DNA of 64,000 nucleotides, taken from MED-G105 sp965263305 (lineage in GTDB: Bacteria > Pseudomonadota > Alphaproteobacteria > Caulobacterales > Parvularculaceae). Location of the stretch: the NCBI GenBank assembly GCA_965263305.1, contig OZ253666.1, positions 1,736,001 to 1,800,000 of the forward strand. The letters are read 5' to 3'. Of this stretch, positions 17,933 through 26,994 are shown in pieces (within the stretch, counting starts at the first letter, position 1; the number at the start of each line of letters is the position of its first letter). The translations under genes were made by a program, and so were the position numbers. Below the pieces are notes generated by a model that was given only the letters and a program-made list of their open reading frames with translations, had not been told where the DNA came from and ran no database searches.

Positions 17933-19210
17933 ATGTTGGTTCGTACAAGGTCGCACCATAATATGCACGCCCATGCAGATAGTGTCGCGACAACCGAAAC
18001 TTGTGCTGATGGCGTGTATTCATATCACGATCCAATTCGCACACATAGTGACGCCATTAAAGCGGCGGGGTGCCATCCGCCGCCGCCTTGCCCTAAGCCC
18101 CAGCCGCCGAATGAATGCGACCCATCGCCGGGCGCTAAGGAAAAGACGACATGCCGGTCAATCTGCGAAACCATATTGATTTTCATCACGTTTCTCATTG
18201 GTCTCGGTCTGTTTATCGCTCTTATCTACCTGACTTATATGTATGGATACGAAAAGGGATATGATGAAGGGTATGATGACGGATACTGGGTTGGGTCCCG
18301 CATATCCAAACAAAAAGAAGAGCCCGAAATTGATGTAACGGCGGAAGGCGGCCCGTGCCGGCGGTGGTCCGAAGGCGTGTGCCGCGAGGCCGACGACGCG
18401 CAATGGGCGATCCGTCAATCCCGCCATTACCTAAAAAAGGGCGATGCGGAAAGCGCTATTGGAAAATGGTCGGCGGCGTTGAAATACTACCGCGCCGCCA
18501 TGGATCTTGGTCGCGGGGTTGGCGCACAATCGGCGCTCTACGCGGCAAAGCGAATTCAGTTCCAATCCATGAGTTGCGATTTTACCGATGAAAGCCTTGC
18601 CCGCATTTCAAGGGATTTCGATAAAAACCCGCTTGGCGCACTCATTACCATGAAGCAAAAGCAACAGGCCCTTCAAGGTCTTGGTTTCTATAACGGTAAC
18701 ATCGATAACAAACACGGACCCGATACGCGCACGGCGATTAGGAAATTCCAAGGCGAGTTGTGGTTCGATCAAACGGGTGTTTTGACTGCAGAGCAAACAG
18801 TGTTGCTGATCTGTGGCGGCGCTCAAATCGCGAAAGACATCAGCTCACAGAATGTCCTTGGCGTGATGTATGCTGGCGGGCTTGGCGTTCGTCAAAATAC
18901 TGACTTCGCCCTCGATTGGTTAAGCGCCGCCGCACAACGCAATGACGCCGACGCCGCCTGGAACCTCGCCCTGATGTACGGCACGCAAACGGTGCTTTCC
19001 AGCGTAAAGGTCTGCGATGCCGTGCAAAACGCAGAACGAGCGGACAGCTATCTGTCTGAAGCGGCGAGCGCCGGTCACCCGGCCGCAAAACTCGCCAAGC
19101 GGAAATACGCCCACCTGACGCCAGAAAAGCGTTGGCGCAAAATCAGCGGCGACCTCAATCAACCAGAAGCGCTCAGACGTGTTGGACGCGGCTGTAACCC
19201 TAACAACTAA
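17933..19210 (+). CDS. Membrane-anchored protein with peptidoglycan-binding-like and Sel1-like repeats
   Basis: A 425-residue protein. The first ~80 residues are Pro/Cys-rich, followed by a membrane helix (ILIFITFLIGLGLFIALIYL) and a Tyr/Gly repeat (GYEKGYDEGYDDGYWVG). A peptidoglycan-binding-like segment follows: QQALQGLGFYNGNIDNKHGPDTRTAIRKFQ shows the L-G-x-Y-x-G / G-x-x-T-x-x-A-I-x-x-F-Q pattern. Sel1-like helical repeats then run from about residue 300 (NVLGVMYAGGLGVRQN, AAWNLALMYGT). GGGGGA precedes the ATG. It is likely an envelope scaffold, co-transcribed with the lipoprotein gene 16 bases downstream. Confidence 0.75.
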   Translation: MLVRTRSHHNMHAHADSVATTETCADGVYSYHDPIRTHSDAIKAAGCHPPPPCPKPQPPNECDPSPGAKEKTTCRSICETILIFITFLIGLGLFIALIYLTYMYGYEKGYDEGYDDGYWVGSRISKQKEEPEIDVTAEGGPCRRWSEGVCREADDAQWAIRQSRHYLKKGDAESAIGKWSAALKYYRAAMDLGRGVGAQSALYAAKRIQFQSMSCDFTDESLARISRDFDKNPLGALITMKQKQQALQGLGFYNGNIDNKHGPDTRTAIRKFQGELWFDQTGVLTAEQTVLLICGGAQIAKDISSQNVLGVMYAGGLGVRQNTDFALDWLSAAAQRNDADAAWNLALMYGTQTVLSSVKVCDAVQNAERADSYLSEAASAGHPAAKLAKRKYAHLTPEKRWRKISGDLNQPEALRRVGRGCNPNN

Positions 19211-19226
19211 CCCAATGGAGAGAGTA

Positions 19227-19781
19227 ATGAAGAAACTCGTATTAACCGCCGCGAGCATGACCATGGTGATGACCGGCTGTGTCACGCCGAAGGAGCAAGA
19301 CAGGTTCGCCCTTGAAGTGACGCAACAGGTCTGCAATGTCGACGCCCTTGCTGAAGAAAAAAGAACCTCTTTGGCGACGACCAATGACTACAAGCATTCG
19401 CTTGCCGCCTATCAGAACAAGTATGGAACGTATGAGGAGCAAACCAACACGATTCTCCTCAACAAGCTAAATTCCTATGAAGCAGAGATTGAGGCGTCAT
19501 ACCGTTTTGTGACGCAGCAATGCGGCGCCTATATGCGGTGCTTGGAAAGCAACAACCATGATGAATGGCGGTGCAAGCGTGCAGAAGGGCGCTGGACTGA
19601 AGCGCAAGATCGCTTCAACCAAATATCGTGGGACATCAGGACGATCGCCGCGAGCGTTGAGCGTGCGCGTATTCGGGCGGACAGCCGTCGCAAGCATAAG
19701 CGGAACAATCACGGCCACCAGCCGAGAGACGGGCAGTGTTGTCAAACCCTCAACAACATTTTCACCGATTGCTGCGGTTAA
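19227..19781 (+). CDS. Putative lipoprotein, coiled-coil, basic C-terminus
   Basis: A 184-residue protein from ATG 19227, preceded by GGAGAGAG. The N-terminus KKLVLTAASMTMVMTGCVT is a lipoprotein signal peptide with a lipobox-like MTGC. The middle is charged and helical, with pairs of Cys. The C-terminus is very basic (RADSRRKHKRNNHGH) and ends with Cys residues. No family is recognised. It follows the Sel1-type gene by 16 bases and is probably its operon partner. Confidence 0.65.
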   Translation: MKKLVLTAASMTMVMTGCVTPKEQDRFALEVTQQVCNVDALAEEKRTSLATTNDYKHSLAAYQNKYGTYEEQTNTILLNKLNSYEAEIEASYRFVTQQCGAYMRCLESNNHDEWRCKRAEGRWTEAQDRFNQISWDIRTIAASVERARIRADSRRKHKRNNHGHQPRDGQCCQTLNNIFTDCCG

Positions 19782-19804
19782 AACAACCTCTCGCTAATTT
19801 GCGC

Positions 19805-19840
19805 GGCGCTATTTGCAGAGAAGTCTCTGCAGATAGCGCC
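19805..19840. terminator. Bidirectional terminator between convergent genes
   Basis: A long inverted repeat, GGCGCTAT...TGCAGAGA against TCTCTGCA...ATAGCGCC with one small internal mismatch, is followed by ATTTTC. It lies between the end of the lipoprotein gene (19781) and the end of the minus-strand hydrolase gene (19903), and so can serve both. Confidence 0.75.
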
Positions 19841-19902
19841 ATTTTCGTTGATGCGAAGGCCCTATCGCGTCGTGATGGGCGTCGTCCTGGCGGAAACGGC
19901 GT

Positions 19903-20799
19903 TTAGGCGACCCCGCGCTCGCTGAACCATGTTTGAAGTTTCGCCCAGGCGTCTTTGGATGACGCTGCATCGTACTGCGCACGATAATCAGCATGGAATC
20001 CATGTTGGGCATCATAAAGAACAATTTTTGAGGTCTCATCGCCGGCGGCTTTTAACGCTTCGCGCATGGTCTCAACATCGTCAACGGGAATGCCGCGATC
20101 TTGCGTCCCGTAAAAGCCGACCACCCGGCCTTTAATTTTTTCAGCGACTTCAACAGGGTAGAGCGGTTCACCCGGCGTGCCTTCCGGATCAACCAGCCGA
20201 CCGTACCATGCCGCGCCCGCCTTCACCTTTGGGTTTTTCGCGGCATAAGTCCACACAATACGCCCGCCCCAGCAGAACCCTGTGATGCCGAGCCGGTCGA
20301 CATCGGCCGTTTCTTGAGCCTCCAACCAGGCCACGGCCGCGTCGCTATCCTTCATGACTTGGTCATGGGGGGTCGCGTTCACGATCTCGAAGATCCGCTT
20401 ACGGCCTTCCTCATCCCACTGATATTGGGAAGGGTCGCCGGCGCGGTGGAAGAAGCCAGGCGCGACCGCGAAATATCCAAGCTTCGCAAACCGTCTCGTG
20501 ATATCGCGGATCCACTCGTGGATGCCGAAAATTTCATTGACGACAATCACCGTTGGAAACGGCCCGTCGCCTTCTGGGCGCGCCATATAGGAGGCAAGCT
20601 GGACGCCATCGAAACTTTTGATGGTCACGTCCCCCTCAACAAGGCCTTCCGCGTCAGTAGTGACAAGGTCCTGAGCGTTAACGGGCTGCATCGCCACCGC
20701 GTAGCCCGCCCCAACGGCAAGGCCCGCCATGCCCCGGCGTGTCAGGCGTAGATCAACTTTCGGCGTCATGCCATCGGGAGAATGAAGGCTTTCAGTCAT
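19903..20799 (-). CDS. Dienelactone-hydrolase-family protein with Tat-like signal
   Basis: A 298-residue alpha/beta hydrolase. The N-terminal region carries LTRRGMAGLAVGAGYAVAM, a twin-arginine-like signal, so it is probably periplasmic. The catalytic triad of the family is visible: Cys in GITGFCWGGR, Asp in YGTQDRGIP and His in AQHGFHADYR. Carboxymethylenebutenolidase homologues open dienelactones in chlorocatechol breakdown, but most family members have unknown substrates. AAGGAC precedes the ATG. The 308 bases upstream (20800-21107) show nothing beyond a presumed promoter. Confidence 0.88.
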   Translation of the reverse strand: MTESLHSPDGMTPKVDLRLTRRGMAGLAVGAGYAVAMQPVNAQDLVTTDAEGLVEGDVTIKSFDGVQLASYMARPEGDGPFPTVIVVNEIFGIHEWIRDITRRFAKLGYFAVAPGFFHRAGDPSQYQWDEEGRKRIFEIVNATPHDQVMKDSDAAVAWLEAQETADVDRLGITGFCWGGRIVWTYAAKNPKVKAGAAWYGRLVDPEGTPGEPLYPVEVAEKIKGRVVGFYGTQDRGIPVDDVETMREALKAAGDETSKIVLYDAQHGFHADYRAQYDAASSKDAWAKLQTWFSERGVA

Positions 20800-21107
20800 G
20801 GCGTGTCCTTTCGTTTCGGATTAGGTCCAGACGGCGCGATCGTTCGCGCGGATCGCATGAATCAATAATCGTCTAATGATCATTTGTCGCGCTCCTAACG
20901 GAATTGTGAGCACAATTGGGATGGGATGATCCGCCATTGTTGGGCATGTGTTGCCGGTGGCCTACGCCCCCATTACATAATGAAGTGCAACCATAATAAT
21001 GGCATCAAAACACGCGTGCGAATGAACGCGCTGCTGCTCTCCTGAAAGACGACCCAGTTTATAGAGATGATATAGAGCGGAACATGTCTCTTTGAGACTT
21101 GGCCCTC

Positions 21108-22289
21108 TCAGGCGGCGCTGCTCGCCGCCTGATGGGATTTGTCCGATTTCCCAGAAGGTTTCTGTCGTATACCGAAGAAAAGGCGAAATCCTGGGATTCG
21201 TCTAAGGATCTCATACCCGACCACGCAGCCGCCGACCGTCATGGCGAACACAAGAGCGACTTCCGCCAAAACACTAATATCCGTACGCGTTAGGAAAAAG
21301 CCGGAAACGGCGGTCAACGTTTGATGCAGAATGTAATAACAAAAAACCGCCCCAGTCAGGTATGCAAGGGCGAAGGATGGTTTGTTCAACCATCGCTGCG
21401 CCGCGCCAAGAAGCATCACGATGAAAGACCATGCGTAGAGGACGCCGAGGAATACCGCGATGGGCCCGGGCAGGCTCCCTTCTAACGCAGGGCGTACAAA
21501 GATAAGAACAAAAACCAAGGCCGCCGCGGCCGGTAGGGCGCGATCTACGCCGCGCCAAAAGCCTTCATGCTTGGCGACGAAAAAGCCGATCAAAAAAATG
21601 GTCAAGCGATGGGCGTGGTTCGCCCAGTCGTCGAAAAGGCCATGGGTTGTGGGAAAGCGTGGCGAGAGCACTAATTGGTAAAAGACAAAGGGCGTGATCG
21701 TTAGAAGAAGGAGTCGCGCCGGATGGGCGGCGACAAAATTGATCATGCGGGCGCCGGCCCCGTTTGCGAGGCGTCGCAACGTCGGCAGAAACGGCGCCAG
21801 CAGCAAGATGTAAACGAACAGATAGACGACGTACCACAAATGGTTCCAGGTCGGCGTCACAATGGAGAAGCTCTGCTCCAGATTTAGATAGCGTGGCCAG
21901 AACTCGAGAAACCCTCCGGTGAATTCTCCTTTCTCAACCAATTCCAGCCAGGATTGCGGCGCGACAATAACCGCCATGCCGAAGAGAATGGGCAGGCCCA
22001 GCCGAAAGGCGCGCGACGCCGCGAAGGTTCCGCTGCTCGCCGCCTTGTCAGACGCAAAACGCACCGCGACCCCTGAGATGAAAAACAAAAGGGCCAACCG
22101 CCATGGGTTCACGATGAGCATTAGCGGTTCAGCGAAGGGCCCGGCATGGGCGCTTTTCACATGCCACCCCCAGGACACGTAGAACATGCCGATATGGTAA
22201 AAAATAAGAATGCCAAACGCGATAACGCGCAGCCAATCAAGATCGTAACGGCGCGCGTGAAACGATGATGGTGATGTTGGATTGGTCAT
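21108..22289 (-). CDS. Acyltransferase-3 family integral membrane protein
   Basis: A 393-residue protein from ATG 22289 (the open frame extends 24 codons further, but GGGG precedes this ATG). The N-terminal RRYDLDWLRVIAFGILIFYH is the typical acyltransferase-3 start, with the conserved His in the first helix. About ten membrane helices follow. Members acylate polysaccharides or other envelope molecules. It is divergent from the LytTR gene at 22495, a common pairing in alphaproteobacteria. The first ~60 bases of the gene and the upstream region recur as a remnant at 27266-27488. Confidence 0.88.
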   Translation of the reverse strand: MTNPTSPSSFHARRYDLDWLRVIAFGILIFYHIGMFYVSWGWHVKSAHAGPFAEPLMLIVNPWRLALLFFISGVAVRFASDKAASSGTFAASRAFRLGLPILFGMAVIVAPQSWLELVEKGEFTGGFLEFWPRYLNLEQSFSIVTPTWNHLWYVVYLFVYILLLAPFLPTLRRLANGAGARMINFVAAHPARLLLLTITPFVFYQLVLSPRFPTTHGLFDDWANHAHRLTIFLIGFFVAKHEGFWRGVDRALPAAAALVFVLIFVRPALEGSLPGPIAVFLGVLYAWSFIVMLLGAAQRWLNKPSFALAYLTGAVFCYYILHQTLTAVSGFFLTRTDISVLAEVALVFAMTVGGCVVGYEILRRIPGFRLFFGIRQKPSGKSDKSHQAASSAA

Positions 22290-22457
22290 GTCGATCCCCA
22301 CTTTCTGTAACGTCACTTTAGACGTTGCCTTTTTGGGTCGCATTGGCCACCCAAAGGCCATTGATGGCGTTAGCCAGTGACAAACGGCCGATAAAACAGC
22401 GTCTTAGGGACAAGCGGCGGAAGCGCGGGACAAATAAATATTGGCGTCGCCCGTAAA
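22232..22457. repeat. Direct repeat, copy A (start of acyltransferase gene and its promoter)
   Basis: This stretch covers the 5' end of the acyltransferase gene and the divergent promoter region. It is clearly homologous (roughly 85% by eye, same orientation) to 27266-27488, about 5 kb away. The two copies bracket the LytTR gene, the VKOR-like gene and the five-copy precursor array. Confidence 0.85.
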
Positions 22458-22494
22458 TTTGCGCTGCGCGACCGACGCCGGCAATATTCGTTCT

Positions 22495-23388
22495 ATGTTC
22501 AATACGCCCTCATCGACGCACGCCGCCACGGGCAAGGGCCAGATCGCCCAGGACGATGCGGTTGCCGACCGCATCACCCTCATATGGATCGCGGGCTTTA
22601 TGGCGGCCGCACTGATGGTCCTTTTATTGTCGACGGGTACGGAAATTGAGCGAGCGGGGTCTGAGACGCCGCTCGCCAAGATCGCTGTATTCGAGGTGAC
22701 CGGCTTTGGGTTTATCCTCGCGCTTTATCCGTTGATCACGCGCCTCGTGACACACGCCACGCCGGGCCAGCATGCGTGGCGACAGGTTATCCCATTCCAC
22801 ATCGCTGGCAGCATCGTCATCGCCCTCATCCACATGGGCCTTTTTGTTGGCGCGCGAAAGGTGATCATGCCGTTGGTGTTCGGGGAGCCTTACACCTTTT
22901 CGGATGATCTGGTGCGGGACGCGATTTACGAGTATCGAAAATCCGCTCTCGCTTACGGCGCCTTTGTGATTTCCATCACCCATGGCCGCTTCTTGCAGCA
23001 ACAGCAGCGCGAGCTTGCCGCGGCACGAGAGAACGCCCGGACAACGCAGAAGCTCACGCTGAAATGCGGTGGGCGCACCATGCTGATCGACGCTGAGGCT
23101 GTTCGCTGGGTGAAATCGGCGGCCAACTATGTGGAAGTCGCCGCTGGAGATGATGTTCATTTCGCGCGGTCTACCCTTGCGGCGATCGAGCGGCAATTGA
23201 CGGACGCGGGCGCACCGGCGGCGCGCGTGCACCGGTCTTACATCGTCAATTGTGATTTTATCGAAGCGATTTCACCCACCGGTGAGGGCGACGTCAAAAT
23301 CAAAATGCGCGGCGATAACGCCATCATTCCAGGCAGTCGGCGATATCGCGATCGACTGCCCGAAGCGGCGCCAACGAGCAGGCCATGA
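22495..23388 (+). CDS. Membrane-bound LytTR-type DNA-binding regulator
   Basis: A 297-residue protein from ATG 22495 (a TTG further upstream is less likely). The N-terminal half has about four membrane helices (TLIWIAGFMAAALMVLLLS, IAVFEVTGFGFILALYPLI, IPFHIAGSIVIALIHMGLF). The C-terminal ~100 residues are a LytTR domain: LTLKCGGRTMLIDAEAVRWV, SAANYVEV, VHRSYIVNCDFIEAI and IIPGSRRYRDRL match in order. There is no receiver domain. Its usual role would be control of the divergent acyltransferase gene. It is also the regulator gene closest to the peptide cluster, whose operators contain GTTAAG cores of the sort LytTR proteins bind. Confidence 0.85.
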   Translation: MFNTPSSTHAATGKGQIAQDDAVADRITLIWIAGFMAAALMVLLLSTGTEIERAGSETPLAKIAVFEVTGFGFILALYPLITRLVTHATPGQHAWRQVIPFHIAGSIVIALIHMGLFVGARKVIMPLVFGEPYTFSDDLVRDAIYEYRKSALAYGAFVISITHGRFLQQQQRELAAARENARTTQKLTLKCGGRTMLIDAEAVRWVKSAANYVEVAAGDDVHFARSTLAAIERQLTDAGAPAARVHRSYIVNCDFIEAISPTGEGDVKIKMRGDNAIIPGSRRYRDRLPEAAPTSRP

Positions 23389-23634
23389 AGAGCTCTGTTT
23401 AGGTTCTAACATTTTTTTGTCAGAGGTTTGGTCGTGCAAACAGGACGTCCCGCAAAAACGTATACCGATTATATTTTTTTCACCGGTTGCTATTCGGGGT
23501 TTTCAACACTCCCAATCTTTGCCCTGAGGTTTGAATGCTAGGGATTTACCTGATAGTGAGAGACGAGATTCCGCCTCGCGCCGATGTTGAGAAAAGAGGT
23601 CTTCACAAGAGGGAATATTACCTCGAGGAACAAA

Positions 23635-25338
23635 TCATGCCGCTTTGCGTCGTGAAGCGCGCACTTGCGCGGCGGCGTTGGCGATAAGGTATTGCAAATC
23701 GTCAACGCGGACGTGATTGTAGACGTGCCCTTGAAATGTAATTAGCGGTACATGCGTCAGGTTTTGCGCTTCATACCAATTTGTTTGGGCCTGCAGGGCG
23801 GTTGAATAGTTTTTTGGATCCGCTGGTATTGAACTTTCGGGGGTCAAGCGAAGGGAGCGGCTTGTCTCCTCAAGCAAGCGAGTAAATGCCTCTGTGTGGC
23901 GCCCGTTAGCACTGGCGGACAGAATTTCATCACTCAGATCGCAGTGAATTTTGAAATATTTGACAAATAGACGCAGTCGCACGCGCACACCGTCGCCAAA
24001 AATACGCTGCATGCGGTCGATATCCCTGATGGCGATACTACAATCATTACAACCGATACTCACGATAAGGGCGACTTCAACAGCATCCTCGGCCAAATCA
24101 CCGAGAAGAATGTCCCCTTCGACCTGCCCCATGTCTAATGGTTCGCCCTTATACATGCTATCGAGGACATGCGGTGTTTGGATCAAATTTTTGTAACGGG
24201 CTTCGGATTGAGCGAAATGCACCGCGCCATGGAGGTAAGGTTGCACAACGGTGATGACGGAAAACACGAGCGCAAAGAGCGCGATGAGGATGACCAAGCC
24301 AGTGATGCCGGGGATTGCCGCAGATGTGGTCACCATCGGCGCTAAAAACCATAAACCGATGACCGCCTGAAGGGCCAGAACGCCTACCATAATACAACAG
24401 AGGGTGCACCAGTCTTTTAGAATGAACCCTTGATAATAGAGCGATCCCACCCCCGCCAGTGACGCAATACCACTGATGATCATCACCCAACCGAGCACGC
24501 CTGGCATCATCGCCGTTAATCCGACGGCGAGGCTCATTGTCAGAAAATAACCAAGGGTGGCCAGGGGCAGCCCGATCCAGGGCACGGCCTTTGATAGGGG
24601 CGAGGACAAGGCATTCCCGCAGCCCGATATGGTAAGGGCTGTGGCGTCGCAAAGTTTTGGGGCCAGGCCAGAGTTGCGTCCGAGGGTCAATAGGACGAGT
24701 TCAACTGCCAACCCAAGGCCGATGACGCTAAGGGCCAGATGGGCGGCAACGGCGAGTGCGCTGGCGTTCGATATCGTGGCCCATAGCGCCGTAAAAATGA
24801 GCCCTATGCCGAGGATTGCCCCCCCTTTCACGGCGCGTTCGCGCCAGATCGCAGAGGCGTTCCGCGCCATGAGCGCTTGAAATGGCGCGGCGGCGGCGCT
24901 CTCCGGCGGCGTCACCTTGATAACAATTTCGCAACCTAAAGATTGGAGGCGTTCAACCGGGACCCAGCTTGGGCCGTCTTTAGCTTCAGGGAGTATGCCA
25001 CCTTCAATCAGAATTTCACCATCGCGGGCGTCGCGCAGCATCGCCAACGGCGTAAGTCGCCCGGATACGTCTTTGTGGAGGGCAAGGCACGGTGCAAGGG
25101 ATGGTAAATCGCTGAGGTCACTTCGGAAAACGCGCACCTCCACGCCTTGACTAGCGGCCCAATCTGTAAACGCACCAATGGCGGGAAACCCTCTGCGGGT
25201 CTTGATCTCTTCTTTCAATATTGTGGGGGACAGCATGACCCCCGCGGCTTTCAAGGCGGCGCCATAGAGGTCAATGCAGCGTTCGTTGCGATCGCTGTCG
25301 GCAGCGGATCCTTCGAGAAATGCTAGTTCCAATGTCAT
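23635..25338 (-). CDS. VKOR-family membrane thiol oxidase with degenerate C39-like and thioredoxin-like domains
   Basis: A protein of about 567 residues from ATG 25338; a GTG nine bases upstream is the alternative. Residues ~20-115 follow the C39 peptidase layout but lack the catalytic Cys and His, so I infer a non-proteolytic, possibly leader-binding domain. Residues ~165-370 are a VKOR-like helix bundle, with a Cys pair in KLCDATALTISGC and the active CxxC in DWCTLC. A C-terminal thioredoxin-like domain has CxxC in IGCNDC. The family passes electrons from new disulphides to quinone. It lies directly downstream of five Cys-containing precursor genes, so it may form their disulphides. A paralogue is at 38463-40142. 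Confidence 0.85.
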   Translation of the reverse strand: MTLELAFLEGSAADSDRNERCIDLYGAALKAAGVMLSPTILKEEIKTRRGFPAIGAFTDWAASQGVEVRVFRSDLSDLPSLAPCLALHKDVSGRLTPLAMLRDARDGEILIEGGILPEAKDGPSWVPVERLQSLGCEIVIKVTPPESAAAAPFQALMARNASAIWRERAVKGGAILGIGLIFTALWATISNASALAVAAHLALSVIGLGLAVELVLLTLGRNSGLAPKLCDATALTISGCGNALSSPLSKAVPWIGLPLATLGYFLTMSLAVGLTAMMPGVLGWVMIISGIASLAGVGSLYYQGFILKDWCTLCCIMVGVLALQAVIGLWFLAPMVTTSAAIPGITGLVILIALFALVFSVITVVQPYLHGAVHFAQSEARYKNLIQTPHVLDSMYKGEPLDMGQVEGDILLGDLAEDAVEVALIVSIGCNDCSIAIRDIDRMQRIFGDGVRVRLRLFVKYFKIHCDLSDEILSASANGRHTEAFTRLLEETSRSLRLTPESSIPADPKNYSTALQAQTNWYEAQNLTHVPLITFQGHVYNHVRVDDLQYLIANAAAQVRASRRKAA

Positions 25339-25418
25339 GCCTTTCACTAAAAAATGGCGCTGGACGTATGATTGAGCTTGTTCTCAATAGAATGCGCGCC
25401 GGAAGCTATACGCGCTGC

Positions 25419-25521
25419 CGATCTGGCCTTCGCTGTGCGGAGGCGCCAACGAGATCAGCCTTCCATCGGAGATAATTTCATGGTTACATAGAGAGTGGCT
25501 GCGCCATCACGGTTTCGTCAC
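25419..25521. repeat. Direct repeat, left copy (flanks accessory region)
   Basis: About 103 bases, roughly 80% identical by eye to 51652-51755, in the same orientation. Both copies end with a GTGGCTGCGCCAT box and GGTTTCGTCAC. Neither copy contains a convincing gene. Together they bracket the precursor array, exporter and glycolipid-type operon. Confidence 0.75.
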
Positions 25522-25544
25522 GCATATTCTATGTTTTAAAAAAA

Positions 25545-25568
25545 GTGAGGCAGATTAAACCGCCTCAC
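25545..25568 (-). terminator. Terminator downstream of the five-copy precursor array
   Basis: An inverted repeat GTGAGGC (25545-25551) / GCCTCAC (25562-25568) is followed, reading on the minus strand, by a run of seven T. It lies just past the last precursor gene, so it separates the precursor array from the VKOR-like gene. Confidence 0.85.
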
Positions 25569-25579
25569 CAAATAACTTA

Positions 25580-25738
25580 TTATGAATTAGGGACCACCAC
25601 TGGGCAGCAGAGTAGAGTTGGCTCTCCAAGGCAGCGAATATTGCAAGGAGCAATCGGATCGTTAGCGGAGCCGCCCGATACCTGCTCAAGTTCTTCTAGG
25701 GTAAGTTCTTGGTTATTCAACTGGATTGCTTTAGTCAT
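25580..25738 (-). CDS. Double-glycine-leader peptide precursor, array copy 1
   Basis: A 52-residue precursor. ATG 25738 is preceded by AGAAGG at good distance; the frame is open 11 codons further upstream, but that part lies across the ribosome-binding site. The leader of 23 residues ends ELTLEELEQVSGG, the classic motif cut by C39-peptidase exporters. The predicted 29-residue core starts SANDPIAPCNIRC and ends CCPVVVPNS; it contains four Cys and is otherwise uncharged to slightly acidic. The likely exporter is the C39 ABC transporter at 31969, and disulphide formation could be done by the VKOR-like protein downstream. This is the last copy before the terminator. Confidence 0.88.
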   Translation of the reverse strand: MTKAIQLNNQELTLEELEQVSGGSANDPIAPCNIRCLGEPTLLCCPVVVPNS

Positions 25739-25893
25739 GGCTGTGTACCTTCTCTGTTTTTGAATGATCATTGCTTTAATAGCATGACCTATTGTGATTT
25801 ACTCAAATCCGAAAATAGTTACTGCAGCAAAAATAGAAATCGAGCTAAGTTCAATCATTTTGTGCAATAACTATTTACACGGAAACTAACTTA

Positions 25894-26052
25894 TTATGAA
25901 TTAGGGACCACCACTGGGCAGCAGAGTAGAGTTGGCTCTCCAAGGCAGCGAATATTGCAAGGAGCAATCGGATCGTTAGCGGAGCCGCCCGATACCTGCT
26001 CAAGTTCTTCTAGGGTAAGTTCTTGGTTATTCAACTGGATTGCTTTAGTCAT
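25894..26052 (-). CDS. Double-glycine-leader peptide precursor, array copy 2
   Basis: Identical to copy 1: 52 residues, leader ending VSGG, four Cys in the core, ATG 26052 with AGAAGG upstream. The 155 bases between this gene and its upstream neighbour contain possible weak promoter elements (TTGAGT ... TATTAA) but no copy of the TTAAGAWTCTTAA operator. Confidence 0.88.
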   Translation of the reverse strand: MTKAIQLNNQELTLEELEQVSGGSANDPIAPCNIRCLGEPTLLCCPVVVPNS

Positions 26053-26207
26053 GGCTGTGTACCTTCTCTGTTTTTGAATGATCATTGCTTTAATAGCATG
26101 ACCTATTGTGATTTACTCAAATCCGAAAATAGTTACTGCAGCAAAAATAGAAATCGAGCTAAGTTCAATCATTTTGTGCAATAACTATTTACACGGAAAC
26201 TAACTTA

Positions 26208-26366
26208 TTATGAATTAGGGACCACCACTGGGCAGCAGAGTAGAGTTGGCTCTCCAAGGCAGCGAATATTGCAAGGAGCAATCGGATCGTTAGCGGAGCC
26301 GCCCGATACCTGCTCAAGTTCTTCTAGGGTAAGTTCTTGGTTATTCAACTGGATTGCTTTAGTCAT
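26208..26366 (-). CDS. Double-glycine-leader peptide precursor, array copy 3
   Basis: Identical in coding and upstream sequence to copies 1, 2 and 4. It encodes the same 52-residue precursor (23-residue double-glycine leader, 29-residue core with four Cys). Increased gene dosage of one product, not diversification, is the visible effect of the array. Confidence 0.88.
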   Translation of the reverse strand: MTKAIQLNNQELTLEELEQVSGGSANDPIAPCNIRCLGEPTLLCCPVVVPNS

Positions 26367-26521
26367 GGCTGTGTACCTTCTCTGTTTTTGAATGATCATT
26401 GCTTTAATAGCATGACCTATTGTGATTTACTCAAATCCGAAAATAGTTACTGCAGCAAAAATAGAAATCGAGCTAAGTTCAATCATTTTGTGCAATAACT
26501 ATTTACACGGAAACTAACTTA

Positions 26522-26680
26522 TTATGAATTAGGGACCACCACTGGGCAGCAGAGTAGAGTTGGCTCTCCAAGGCAGCGAATATTGCAAGGAGCAATCGGA
26601 TCGTTAGCGGAGCCGCCCGATACCTGCTCAAGTTCTTCTAGGGTAAGTTCTTGGTTATTCAACTGGATTGCTTTAGTCAT
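26522..26680 (-). CDS. Double-glycine-leader peptide precursor, array copy 4
   Basis: Identical to the other copies in coding sequence, ribosome-binding site and upstream spacer. If no internal promoter functions, it would be read from the operator-bearing promoter before copy 5. Confidence 0.88.
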   Translation of the reverse strand: MTKAIQLNNQELTLEELEQVSGGSANDPIAPCNIRCLGEPTLLCCPVVVPNS

Positions 26681-26835
26681 GGCTGTGTACCTTCTCTGTT
26701 TTTGAATGATCATTGCTTTAATAGCATGACCTATTGTGATTTACTCAAATCCGAAAATAGTTACTGCAGCAAAAATAGAAATCGAGCTAAGTTCAATCAT
26801 TTTGTGCAATAACTATTTACACGGAAACTAACTTA

Positions 26836-26994
26836 TTATGAATTAGGGACCACCACTGGGCAGCAGAGTAGAGTTGGCTCTCCAAGGCAGCGAATATTGC
26901 AAGGAGCAATCGGATCGTTAGCGGAGCCGCCCGATACCTGCTCAAGTTCTTCTAGGGTAAGTTCTTGGTTATTCAACTGGATTGCTTTAGTCAT
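26836..26994 (-). CDS. Double-glycine-leader peptide precursor, array copy 5 (promoter-proximal)
   Basis: The coding sequence is identical to the other four copies (52 residues), but the upstream sequence diverges from 27017. The fourfold-repeated start context gives way to a leader with GCACAATCAGTG and, further up, the paired TTAAGA-TCTTAA operators (27106-27140). It is therefore the founder or promoter-proximal copy. It ends in the same PNS-stop as the others. Confidence 0.88.
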   Translation of the reverse strand: MTKAIQLNNQELTLEELEQVSGGSANDPIAPCNIRCLGEPTLLCCPVVVPNS

